Shown here: in pieces, positions 9,543-18,387 of the stretch | How positions within the stretch are numbered: position 1 is the stretch's first letter | Layout of the letters: each line of letters begins with the position of its first letter | Origin: Gemmatimonadaceae bacterium | Lineage (GTDB): Bacteria > Gemmatimonadota > Gemmatimonadetes > Gemmatimonadales > Gemmatimonadaceae | Assembly (NCBI GenBank): GCA_017881685.1 | Contig: JADGQR010000124.1 | Span: 1-41,157, forward strand | Reading direction: 5' to 3' | DNA: 41,157 nt | Position numbers and translations under genes: made by a program | The notes under the pieces: generated by a model | Database searches by the model: none | Told to the model about the DNA's origin: nothing | What the model saw: the letters and a program-made list of their open reading frames with translations, nothing else

Positions 9543-10682
9543 ATGGCCGACTTCTATGACACTCTCGGAGTTCAGAAGACAGCTTCTGACGACGAGATCA
9601 AGAAAGCATATCGCAAGCTTGCGATGACGTATCACCCGGACCGGAACAACGGTTCGCGTGAGGCGGAAGAAAAGTTCAAGGAGATCACCGAAGCGTACGA
9701 CGCGCTCCGTGATCCGAACAAGCGCGCCATGTTCGACCGTTACGGCGAAGCGGGTCTGCGTGGCGGCGCCGGCGGATTCCACCACGTCGATCTTTCCGAA
9801 GCGCTCAACATCTTCATGCGCGACCTCGGCGGCATGGCGGGGTTCAGTGATCTGTTCGGTGGTGGCGGCGGTGGTCGCGGAGGCGCCGGTCCAAGAACCG
9901 GCTCCGATATCCGGATCACGATGCCGCTTCGTCTCGCCGAGGTTGAAACCGGCGTCGAGAAGACTGTCCCGGTCAAGCTTCTCGCCAGCTGCGATCGCTG
10001 CGAGGGCAGCGGAGCCGAACCGGGCACGTCGGCAAATCGCTGCACCACCTGCGCAGGAGCCGGCGAAGTTCGCCGCGCGCAGAAGTCGTTCTTCGGTCAG
10101 GTCATCAGCGTCACACCGTGTCCGACATGCGCCGGCGAAGGAACGATCATCACGTCGCCATGCAAGAAGTGTCGTGGTGAAGGCCGCGTGCGGCAGGAAG
10201 AGAACGTCGTCGTCAAGGTCCCGCCAGGTGTTGCCACTGGTCAGTATATGACCATGCGTGGCGTCGGAAACGTCGGTCCGCGCGGCGGCGGCAGGGGAGA
10301 CATTCTAGTCGTATTCGAAGTCGAAGAGGATCCACGGTTCGAGCGCGACGGCGAAGATCTCTACTGCGAAGTCCTCGTCACGTATCCTCAGCTCGTGTTC
10401 GGTGCCGATGTCGAGGTTCCGACGGTGAGTGCGAGCGTCACGCTGCATGTGCCGCCGCGCACCGAGAGTGGACAGGTATTCCACCTGCGAGGCCGCGGAC
10501 TCCCGCGCGTCAACGCATCGGGAGTCGGCGATCTTCATGTGCGCCTCCAGCAGTACACACCCGAAGAGCTCAGCCCCGAGGAAGAATCGCTGATTCGTCG
10601 CCTGGCCGAGATTCAGGTTGCGCCAACTGAACGGCGTCCAAAGGGATTCTGGTCGAAGGTCAAGGAATCGCTCGGCGCGTGA
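9543..10682 (+). CDS. dnaJ: Chaperone protein DnaJ
   Basis: J-domain with HPD ([11 protein letters not shown]), G/F-rich linker, four zinc-finger CXXCXGXG-type repeats ([32 protein letters not shown]). Confidence 0.97.
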   Translation: MADFYDTLGVQKTASDDEIKKAYRKLAMTYHPDRNNGSREAEEKFKEITEAYDALRDPNKRAMFDRYGEAGLRGGAGGFHHVDLSEALNIFMRDLGGMAGFSDLFGGGGGGRGGAGPRTGSDIRITMPLRLAEVETGVEKTVPVKLLASCDRCEGSGAEPGTSANRCTTCAGAGEVRRAQKSFFGQVISVTPCPTCAGEGTIITSPCKKCRGEGRVRQEENVVVKVPPGVATGQYMTMRGVGNVGPRGGGRGDILVVFEVEEDPRFERDGEDLYCEVLVTYPQLVFGADVEVPTVSASVTLHVPPRTESGQVFHLRGRGLPRVNASGVGDLHVRLQQYTPEELSPEEESLIRRLAEIQVAPTERRPKGFWSKVKESLGA

Positions 10683-10713
10683 CGCGCCTCTCGGATCTTT
10701 CGCAGGGGGCCGG

Positions 10714-11559
10714 TTGAGCGGCACAAAGGAAGCTGACAAGTCCCCCTGGATCGCCGTTCGCGTAAACCCGGGCGGCGACTCGCACAAACTCATCGCCGTT
10801 CTGTTCGCTGCGGGTTCCCAGGGAGTTCAGGAAGACGGTGACGCGCTCGTAACGCACTTTCCTCCTGGAACTCCAACTGACGAGCTCGTGCGCGACATCA
10901 TGGACGCCGATCCGCGTGCACGCGTGTCGATCAGTCTCGCGCCGCAGACGGATTGGAGCGAGTGGAGGGCGTCGGTGCAGGCTCACAAGCTTGGAAGGCT
11001 GACGGTGGCGCCACCGTGGCTTGCGGGCGATTACGATCCGCAAACCACCGTCGTGATCGAGCCCGCGATGGCGTTTGGAACCGGCGAGCACGCGACGACG
11101 CGCGGCGTCATTCGGCTGATGCAGCAGATATCTCCAATGCCGCGACTTGTCGCCGACATTGGAGCAGGCAGCGCAGTTCTTTCGATTTGCGCGGCCAAGC
11201 TGGGAGCGGAGCGGGTTGTTGCTGTCGAGATCGATGAGGACGCGATCAGCAATTCTGAAGAAAACGTGCGCGCCAACGGTGTCGAAGGTCGCGTTCACAT
11301 CGTTCAGGGCGATGCCACGACAGTCTTGCCACTGGTTGCGCCGGTGGATCTCGTTCTCGCCAACATCATCTCGTCCGTGCTTACGGAGCTGCTTCCAATT
11401 GTCTTCGACTCGCTGACGGAGGGCGGGCGCGCCATACTTTCCGGAATTCTTCAGACCGAGAGCGACGCGATGCTCGACGAAATTCGAAAAGGCGGATGGA
11501 CCGTGATCGCAGAAGACCGGGAGGATGCGTGGTGGAGCGTTCTGATCGCTCGTCCATAG
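10714..11559 (+). CDS. prmA: Ribosomal protein L11 methyltransferase PrmA
   Basis: EPAMAFGTGEHATTRGVIRLMQ, VADIGAGSAVLSICAAKLGAERVVAVEID, VDLVLANIISSVL. TTG at 10714 is a likely start; the track ORF (10618) overlaps dnaJ. Confidence 0.9.
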   Translation: MSGTKEADKSPWIAVRVNPGGDSHKLIAVLFAAGSQGVQEDGDALVTHFPPGTPTDELVRDIMDADPRARVSISLAPQTDWSEWRASVQAHKLGRLTVAPPWLAGDYDPQTTVVIEPAMAFGTGEHATTRGVIRLMQQISPMPRLVADIGAGSAVLSICAAKLGAERVVAVEIDEDAISNSEENVRANGVEGRVHIVQGDATTVLPLVAPVDLVLANIISSVLTELLPIVFDSLTEGGRAILSGILQTESDAMLDEIRKGGWTVIAEDREDAWWSVLIARP

Positions 11560-12299
11560 CGACGTTCTTTGCGCCCGACGGCTTCACTGCCGGATCGCCG
11601 GTCACACTCGGCGAAGATGCGGCGCAGCACGCGCGAGTTCTTCGAATGGGTCCGGGTGATCCAGTCTCACTGAGAGACGGACGCGGTCGCGCCGCGTCTG
11701 GAATGCTCGGGCGGTCCGCAAAGCGAATGCTGACTGTCGATGTCGGAGATGTGTGGGATATCCCACCATTTCCCCCAGTTCACATGCTCGTTCCGGTTGC
11801 CGACAGAGACAGGATGTTGTTGCTGGCCGAGAAGTGCACCGAGCTTTGCGCGACAAGCTGGAGGCCCGTCATGTGGCGCCGGTCACGAAGTGTGGGTCCG
11901 GCCGGCGATGGCCCCGCATTCAATTCGCGCATTCGAGCTCGCATGATCTCGGCTCTCACTCAGTCTGGCGGCGGGTGGTTGCCGGACATTCATCCATCGG
12001 CTCCCGTGTCTCGCGTGATTGCCGCCGCGCCGGAAGGATCGCGATTGCTGCTCGATCCGGCCGGGGAGCCGATTTTGTCGGCGAATGTCTCGGCCCCCGC
12101 CGTCATTGCAATCGGGCCCGAAGGTGGCTTCGACAAAAAGGAGCGCGATGAGATGATCGAAGGCGGATTTGTCCCGGCCGCACTCGGTGGATCGATGCTG
12201 AGATTCGAAACAGCCGGCATCGCTGCGCTGTCAATTGTCCGCGCGATGCTTGGCGCCGGATCTGATTTTGCAATTTCAACGGATAATTCAAATGCCTGA
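11532..12299 (+). CDS. rsmE: 16S rRNA (uracil1498-N3)-methyltransferase RsmE
   Basis: ATFFAPDGF...LGEDAAQHARVLRMGPGDPVSLRDGRG; C-terminal AIGPEGGFDKKERDEM and ALGGSMLRFETAGIAALSIVRAM. Likely GTG start inside the prmA 3' end. Confidence 0.9.
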   Translation: MERSDRSSIATFFAPDGFTAGSPVTLGEDAAQHARVLRMGPGDPVSLRDGRGRAASGMLGRSAKRMLTVDVGDVWDIPPFPPVHMLVPVADRDRMLLLAEKCTELCATSWRPVMWRRSRSVGPAGDGPAFNSRIRARMISALTQSGGGWLPDIHPSAPVSRVIAAAPEGSRLLLDPAGEPILSANVSAPAVIAIGPEGGFDKKERDEMIEGGFVPAALGGSMLRFETAGIAALSIVRAMLGAGSDFAISTDNSNA

Positions 12300-12633
12300 C
12301 GGATGCCTGTTCTGTAAGATTGTTGCGCGCGAAATCCCCGCGACAATCGTCGCCGAGTCGGACGACGCGCTCGCATTTCGCGACATCAACCCGGCGGCCC
12401 CGGTTCACTTCCTGGTGATTCCGAAAGCCCATCATGATTCACTCGCGCTCGCAGACGATGAAGCCTTGCTCGGTCATCTGATGGCGTTTGCGGCGAAAGT
12501 GGCGTCCCAGGAGGGAATCTCCGAAAATGGCTATCGGACGGTCGTGAACACGCGGCGGGACGGCGGCCAGACAGTCGATCATCTGCACCTCCATGTTCTC
12601 GGTGGGCGCCGCATGACCTGGCCGCCCGGATAG
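12292..12633 (+). CDS. HIT family protein (HinT-like)
   Basis: DGCLFCKIVAREIPATIVAESDDALAFRDINPAAPVHFLVIPKAH; HIT motif HLHLHVLGGR. ATG at 12292 overlaps the rsmE stop. Confidence 0.95.
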   Translation: MPDGCLFCKIVAREIPATIVAESDDALAFRDINPAAPVHFLVIPKAHHDSLALADDEALLGHLMAFAAKVASQEGISENGYRTVVNTRRDGGQTVDHLHLHVLGGRRMTWPPG

Positions 12634-12726
12634 CCTTCCCTCGGTTGTTTTCCCGGGTGGCCTTGGGTAACTTGGAAGTCTGTCTCTAGCAGGCGACCAA
12701 ATCGCCACGAAGGGGGGAAGTAGAAT

Positions 12727-12915
12727 TTGTCGGAAGTCATAATCCATGACGACGAGAACTTTGAGCGCGCGCTGAAGCGCTTCAAGAAGAAGTGCGAGAA
12801 AGCGGGCATTCTTTCCGATCTTCGCAAGCACCGTCATTACGAGAAGCCGAGTGAGCGCCGCAAGCGCAAGCTGAATACGGCGATGCGCAAGAACCGCAGA
12901 ACGAGGCGGGTCTAG
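12727..12915 (+). CDS. rpsU: 30S ribosomal protein S21
   Basis: 62 aa basic S21-type protein ([39 protein letters not shown]); TTG start with a strong upstream SD (AAGGGGGG). Confidence 0.93.
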   Translation: MSEVIIHDDENFERALKRFKKKCEKAGILSDLRKHRHYEKPSERRKRKLNTAMRKNRRTRRV

Positions 12916-12916
12916 C

Positions 12917-13360
12917 GTGTCAGAGCTTCTCGCGCGGTTGCAGGGTGACCTGAACGCCTCGCGAAAAGCGCAGGACAAGTCCGCCACGCTCCTCCTCGGT
13001 ACGGTAATCTCCGAGGTCAAGAATCGGCGAATCGAGCTCAAGCGCGATCCGGTCGATACGGAAGTGGTGGACGTCCTGCGAAAGGCAATCAAGAAGAGAC
13101 GTGAATCGGTCGAGATGTATGACAAGGCCGGTCGCACGGATCTCGCCGACAAGGAGCGCTCCGAAGCAGCGGCGCTCGAGACATATCTCCCCCCGCCAGT
13201 AAGCGATGAAGAGCTCCGAGCGGCTGTCGTCGCCGCAATTGCGGGTGGCGCCAACAACATCGGCGCCGTGATGGGAAAAGTTCTCCCTCAGTTCAAGGGC
13301 AGAGCAGAAGGTGGAACGATTAACGCAATAGCTCGAGAGGAGCTGGGCAAGCAGGGGTGA
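12917..13360 (+). CDS. yqeY: GatB/YqeY domain-containing protein
   Basis: 147 aa; LLGTVISEVKNRRIE, YDKAGRTDLADKERSEAAALETYLPPPVSDEELRAAV, KGRAEGGTINAIAREEL. Confidence 0.9.
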   Translation: MSELLARLQGDLNASRKAQDKSATLLLGTVISEVKNRRIELKRDPVDTEVVDVLRKAIKKRRESVEMYDKAGRTDLADKERSEAAALETYLPPPVSDEELRAAVVAAIAGGANNIGAVMGKVLPQFKGRAEGGTINAIAREELGKQG

Positions 13361-13383
13361 GAACGCAGCAGTGGCAACATGAG

Positions 13384-13423
13384 ACCCGAACTGGCGACGA
13401 CATTCGCGAGTTCGGGTTTTTTT
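13384..13423 (+). terminator. Rho-independent terminator-like hairpin between yqeY and mutS2
   Basis: 9-bp perfect stem ACCCGAACT (13384-13392) / AGTTCGGGT (13409-13417), then a T-run (13417-13423). Confidence 0.8.
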
Positions 13424-13427
13424 ATTC

Positions 13428-15815
13428 ATGAACGCTCACGCTCTCGCGGTCATCGAATTCGGACCGGCCCTCGACCTCGTCGCCGGACACGCTGCCTCCT
13501 CACTCGGCGCCGAGAGAGTCCGCTCGTCCACACCTCGCGTCGAGCGTGACTGGGTCGTGCGCGAGCATGCACGCGTGTCGGCAATGCGAACGCTTGTAAC
13601 AGGAGATTCGTCCTGGCATCCGCAGCAAATCCCCGACATCCGGCCTTCGCTGTCGCGACTGAGAGTCGAAGGTGCGTCACTCGATGCAACGCACCTCCTC
13701 GGAGTGCGAAACCTGCTGCGTAGCTCGCGCCTGACATTCGAAGGATTCCGCGACGATCGAATCTCGCCGGTCATCGTCGCAATGTTTCGCGCGGAGATCG
13801 ACGATCTCATCATTGCGCGGTCGGAAGAGAAGGCAATCGATTCAGCGATCGATGACGATGCCAACGTCAAGGACGAGGCGTCGCCTGCGCTCCGACGAAT
13901 CAGACGCGAGCTGCGAGGCGCGCAGGGCGAGCTCGTAAAGCTGCTCGAGAAGATCGCATCGCGGCTCGACTTGCATCACCAGGTGAACGACATGTCGGTC
14001 ACCGTGCGCAACGGGCGCTTCGTGATTCCCGTGCGGCGCGAAGCGAGAGCCGTGGTCGGCGGGATCGTCCACGACACGTCGAGCACTGGCGCCACTCTTT
14101 TCGTCGAGCCGCCGGCTGCTGTTGAGGCAGGAAACAGGATTCGCGAGCTGCAATCTGAAGAGCTTCGCGAGATCGATCGCATTCTTGCCGGGCTGACTGA
14201 AGAGATTCGCCCAATCCGTGAAGAGATGGCCGCGGCACTTCAGTCGCTGATAGTGCTCGATTCACTTTACGCACGCGCAAGATTCGCCCGGAAGCTGAAT
14301 TGCGGGAGAATCGAGTTCAACGATCCCGGCGATGGATTCTCGATACTCGAAGGCAGGCATCCGCTTCTCGTTGAACAGGGAATCTCAGTCGTCCCATTCG
14401 ATCTCTCGCTCGAACCGTCGGAGCGGACGCTGCTCATCTCCGGTCCGAACACCGGCGGCAAGACAGTCCTTCTGAAATCACTCGGCTTGTTCGCGGCGAT
14501 GGCGCAATCGGGAATTCCGGTTCCCGCAGCCGACGAATCAAGACTGGCGATTTTCGATGACATCTATGCCGATGTTGGCGACGAGCAGTCGATCAGCTCC
14601 AGCCTTTCGACATTCAGCGCGCATCTCAGAAATCTTTCGGAGGTGCTTCAGTCCGCGACGAATGCGTCACTCGTACTGATCGACGAGCTTGGGTCCGGCA
14701 CCGATCCGGTCGAGGGCGCTGCACTCGGTGGAGCGATACTCGAAGCACTGACCAATCGCGGAAGTCTGTCGGTTGCCACGACTCACCTCGGTGCATTGAA
14801 GGAGCTCGCGGCGGAAGTTCCCGGCGTGGTGAACGCATCGCTTCAGTTCGATCCGGTCGCGCTCGCGCCAACGTATCGACTGATCAAGGGAATCCCGGGA
14901 CGATCGTACGGCTTGAGCATCGCACGCCGCCTCGCCCTGCCCGAGGAAGTGCTCCAAAGAGCGGAAGCTCGGCTGCCAACGGGCGAACGCGACATCAACG
15001 CGTTGCTCGCCGAGCTCGAATCGCGCGAGCAGACTCTGGGTGAGCGGGAGAAGGAATCGGCACTGATCGCCGATGACGTGCGAGCGCGGGCACTCCGCGT
15101 TGCAGAGCGCGAAACGGCAGTTCGGGAGAAGGAAAGAACAGCGGAACGCGATGCGCGTCGTGAGGCTCGGCGATTGCTGCTCGAGGCGAGATCTGAAGTT
15201 GACAGAACAATTCGCGAGCTCAAGGCGTCAGCCGAGGCGGCGGCGGACGAGACCGCGCGTGAAGCTCGTCGTCGGATGGAGCGCCTCGCGTCCGAAGCAG
15301 GACAGGCCATGGCCGAGCTCGAGGAGAAGAGGCCGGATGACGAGCGACGTACGACGCCTCTCGACGGCGACATCGCGGAAGGCGACTTTGTTTCTGTGCC
15401 GGCACTCGACGGACGCAGAGCACGAGTGATGGAGCTCCGTGGACAGGATGCAATCATCGTCGCGGGCTCGGTGAAGATGACTGTCCCTCGAAAGAGTCTC
15501 GCACGCGTCGTTGCCCCAAACGAACCTGGAAGAATTCAGATCAACATTCGCGGCGATGTCCCCGAAGTCGAAGCAAAGAGCGAGATTGACGTTCGCGGCT
15601 TCCGCGCCGGCGACATAGAAGATCTGCTCATGCAGGCTGTCGACTCTGCAGTCCGCGCCGACCTGAAATCGCTGCGCATCATTCACGGCAAGGGAACGGG
15701 TGCACTTCGCGAGCGCGTCGCCGAAATGCTGCGAAAGGAAAGCCGCGTGTCGAGCTTCCGCCTCGGTGCGTGGAATGAAGGCGGGGCGGGTGTAACCGTG
15801 GCCGAATTCTCATGA
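13428..15815 (+). CDS. mutS2: Endonuclease MutS2 (MutS ATPase with C-terminal Smr domain)
   Basis: 795 aa; Walker A GPNTGGKTVLLKSLGL, LVLIDELGSGTDPVEGAALGGAILEAL, C-terminal Smr (EIDVRGFRAGDIEDLLMQ...LRIIHGKGTGALRERV). Confidence 0.96.
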   Translation: MNAHALAVIEFGPALDLVAGHAASSLGAERVRSSTPRVERDWVVREHARVSAMRTLVTGDSSWHPQQIPDIRPSLSRLRVEGASLDATHLLGVRNLLRSSRLTFEGFRDDRISPVIVAMFRAEIDDLIIARSEEKAIDSAIDDDANVKDEASPALRRIRRELRGAQGELVKLLEKIASRLDLHHQVNDMSVTVRNGRFVIPVRREARAVVGGIVHDTSSTGATLFVEPPAAVEAGNRIRELQSEELREIDRILAGLTEEIRPIREEMAAALQSLIVLDSLYARARFARKLNCGRIEFNDPGDGFSILEGRHPLLVEQGISVVPFDLSLEPSERTLLISGPNTGGKTVLLKSLGLFAAMAQSGIPVPAADESRLAIFDDIYADVGDEQSISSSLSTFSAHLRNLSEVLQSATNASLVLIDELGSGTDPVEGAALGGAILEALTNRGSLSVATTHLGALKELAAEVPGVVNASLQFDPVALAPTYRLIKGIPGRSYGLSIARRLALPEEVLQRAEARLPTGERDINALLAELESREQTLGEREKESALIADDVRARALRVAERETAVREKERTAERDARREARRLLLEARSEVDRTIRELKASAEAAADETAREARRRMERLASEAGQAMAELEEKRPDDERRTTPLDGDIAEGDFVSVPALDGRRARVMELRGQDAIIVAGSVKMTVPRKSLARVVAPNEPGRIQINIRGDVPEVEAKSEIDVRGFRAGDIEDLLMQAVDSAVRADLKSLRIIHGKGTGALRERVAEMLRKESRVSSFRLGAWNEGGAGVTVAEFS

Positions 15816-17632
15816 TCGCCGACGAGATCATCGAGCAGGTACGCGAAGCCGCGGACATCGTCGCGATAATCGGCGAATACGTACCGCTCAAGAAAACTGG
15901 CAGCGATTATCGCGGACCGTGCCCGTTCCATCAGGGAACCCGTCGCAACTTCTCTGTAGTTCCTGCGAAGAAGCTCTATCACTGCTTTGTGTGCGGCGAG
16001 AGCGGCGACGTCTTCAAGTTCCTGACGAAGCGACTCGGCGTCGAATGGCCGGTGGCTGTTCGAATGGTTGGAGAGAAGGCGGGCATCGACGTTCCGGAGA
16101 CGAAAGTGCGCCGCGAGGGGCCGGATCCGCGCGAGCCCCTTTGGGAGCTGCAGGCAACAGCGGCCGCATACTTCCAGAAAGTGCTCTGGGAAGAAGAGGT
16201 GGGTGCGCCTGCGCGCGAATATCTCGTCGAGCGCGACATCCCGCGTGCTGTTGCAGAGGATTTCGGAATCGGCTTCGCGCCGCGCGAGATCGGGCTCATG
16301 CGCGGCCACTTGAATGCGCTCGGGTTTGATGATGCGCGTCTTCTCGAAGGCGGCCTTCTCGTGCAGGCCGATCAGGACAGCGAGCCACGCCCGCGCTTCA
16401 GGGGTCGGTTGATGTTTCCAATTCTCGACGCGATGGGCCGCAACGTTGGATTTGGCGGACGACTCCTCGGACCTGGCGAGCCCAAGTACCTCAACTCTTC
16501 CGAGTCGCCGGTTTTCAGCAAGGGTAAACTGCTTTACGGCTTGAATCGTTCGCGCAATCACATCAGAAAGGCCGACAGGGCGCTCGTCGTCGAAGGATAC
16601 TTCGACGCGCTTCGAGTGATGGCAGCAGGGATCGAGGAGGTAGTAGCACCACTCGGCACCGCACTCACTGAAGCTCAGGCATTGCTGCTGAAGAAATACA
16701 CTCACAACGTGTACCTGCTGTACGACAGTGATGCGGCTGGATTGAAGGCCACATTCCGTGCAGGCGACGAGCTTTTGAGCCAGGGCTTCTCAGTGCGCGT
16801 CGTGACACTTCCGCCGGGCGACGATCCGGACACGTTCGTTCGCAAGAACGGCGCTGCCGGAATGGAAGCTCAGCTTGCAAGTGCAATCGATGTCTTCGAC
16901 CGAAAGATTCAGATTCTGGAGCGTGGCGGATGGTTTGCCGAGCTTCAGAAGAAGAGAAGAGCGCTCGACAGACTGCTCCCGACAATTCGAGCCACGTCGG
17001 ACGAGATCATGAGGGACTTGTACATCGGTCGAGCGAGTGAAGTCACCGGCGTCGCTCGAGAGATTCTGCTGCGCGAGCTCGGATCGTCACGACCGGCTCC
17101 GGCGCGAATGGTCGAACCGCCCACCGTTCCATTCTCGCGCGAGGCTCCGGCTCGGTCGAGTCAACCCGATGCGAGAGCCGCGCGTCGCGACAGTGGGACA
17201 TCGGCAGAAGAAATGCTGGTTCTCGCGATGCTCCAGGACCGATCGCTGGTCGAGACGATTGCGGAGCGGATCGGAGAGGAATCTTTTCGGAATCTGCCGC
17301 TTCGCTCGATTTTCAAGGCGCTCCTTGAAACGGGAGAGACTGCCTCGGTTGAGGAGCTCGCCGCCGCGATGGAAGGTGATTCGATCACGCTTCTCGAAGA
17401 CTTGCTCAAAAAGCAGGGGTCCATCGTAGATGTAAATCGAACAATCGAGGACTCGATCGCAAAAATCCACAATCGGGAGATCGAGAACAAAATGGCGCGG
17501 CTGAAGAAACTGTTGACTGTTGCAACGGAATTGCAACGAACAGAGATCGAGACAGAGCTACGAGCTCTGAGCAAGGAAAGAACTGCACTCGGCAGGGGAT
17601 CGTGGGCACTCAGTAAAAACAGGTCACGTTAA
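15812..17632 (+). CDS. dnaG: DNA primase DnaG
   Basis: 606 aa; zinc finger (CPFHQGTRRNFSVVPAKKLYHCFVCGESGDVFKFL), TOPRIM (VVEGYFDALRVMAAGIEEVVAPLGTALTEAQ). ATGA overlap with the mutS2 stop. Confidence 0.97.
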   Translation: MIADEIIEQVREAADIVAIIGEYVPLKKTGSDYRGPCPFHQGTRRNFSVVPAKKLYHCFVCGESGDVFKFLTKRLGVEWPVAVRMVGEKAGIDVPETKVRREGPDPREPLWELQATAAAYFQKVLWEEEVGAPAREYLVERDIPRAVAEDFGIGFAPREIGLMRGHLNALGFDDARLLEGGLLVQADQDSEPRPRFRGRLMFPILDAMGRNVGFGGRLLGPGEPKYLNSSESPVFSKGKLLYGLNRSRNHIRKADRALVVEGYFDALRVMAAGIEEVVAPLGTALTEAQALLLKKYTHNVYLLYDSDAAGLKATFRAGDELLSQGFSVRVVTLPPGDDPDTFVRKNGAAGMEAQLASAIDVFDRKIQILERGGWFAELQKKRRALDRLLPTIRATSDEIMRDLYIGRASEVTGVAREILLRELGSSRPAPARMVEPPTVPFSREAPARSSQPDARAARRDSGTSAEEMLVLAMLQDRSLVETIAERIGEESFRNLPLRSIFKALLETGETASVEELAAAMEGDSITLLEDLLKKQGSIVDVNRTIEDSIAKIHNREIENKMARLKKLLTVATELQRTEIETELRALSKERTALGRGSWALSKNRSR

Positions 17633-17645
17633 AGGAGAGTTGAAC

Positions 17646-18356
17646 ATGCAAAGTGAAGTCGAAGCGTTGCTGGCGCTTCAGGAAGATGACACACGAATAT
17701 CGGAGCTCGAGGCAAGGCTTCGCGCGCTGGATCCGCGTCTTGCCGCGCTCGACAAGAAGCGGGAAGTCGCCGCAGCGACGCTGGCACGTGCGCGCTCAGC
17801 CGTCGAAGCAGAAGAAAAGCGCCAGCGAGAGCTTCAGGGCAAAATCGCCCAGCACAAGCAGATGCAGGAAAAGAATCTTGCCCAGTTCGATGCCGTAAAA
17901 AGACTCAAGGAAGCCACGGCGGCGATGGCGCAGGTCGAGTCAGCACGACGCATCATCGCTGAAGACGAAAGCGAGCTCCAGGCATTGACCCGCCGGCTGT
18001 CGGAGCTGCGCACGACGGTTGTCGCCCATGAGGGGACTCTCGCCGACGTCGAAGCGGAGCAGGCAACCGCGCGCGAAGAGATCGGAAAGGAGCGCTCAGA
18101 GATCGATGCAGCGCTGGCAGCGGCCCGCGCCGACCGCAACGGCAAGACGGGAAGCGTTTCCCGCGCGCTGCTCGGCAAATACGATCGCATCAGAACTCGT
18201 CGCGCTCACGCGCTTTACGCGCTTCGTGGAGAATCGTGCGGCAACTGCGACACGGCGATTCCAATGCAGCGGCGCAACCAGATGGCAGTCAATGGGCCGA
18301 TCGATGTCTGTGAGGCATGCGGGGTTCTGCTTTATCGTGCGGCCGCAACGGCTTGA
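17646..18356 (+). CDS. Coiled-coil protein with C-terminal C4-type zinc ribbon
   Basis: Long heptad-rich N-terminal region, C-terminal CGNCDTAIPMQRRNQM...VCEACGVLLY. ATG 17646 preferred over TTG 17640. Confidence 0.83.
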   Translation: MQSEVEALLALQEDDTRISELEARLRALDPRLAALDKKREVAAATLARARSAVEAEEKRQRELQGKIAQHKQMQEKNLAQFDAVKRLKEATAAMAQVESARRIIAEDESELQALTRRLSELRTTVVAHEGTLADVEAEQATAREEIGKERSEIDAALAAARADRNGKTGSVSRALLGKYDRIRTRRAHALYALRGESCGNCDTAIPMQRRNQMAVNGPIDVCEACGVLLYRAAATA

Positions 18357-18387
18357 GCGGTTATTGGCGGTGCCCTAGCTTGCGGAT

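Noticed and set aside
15683-16705. 340-aa minus-strand ORF opposite dnaG
   Set aside because: Antisense artefact over the conserved primase.
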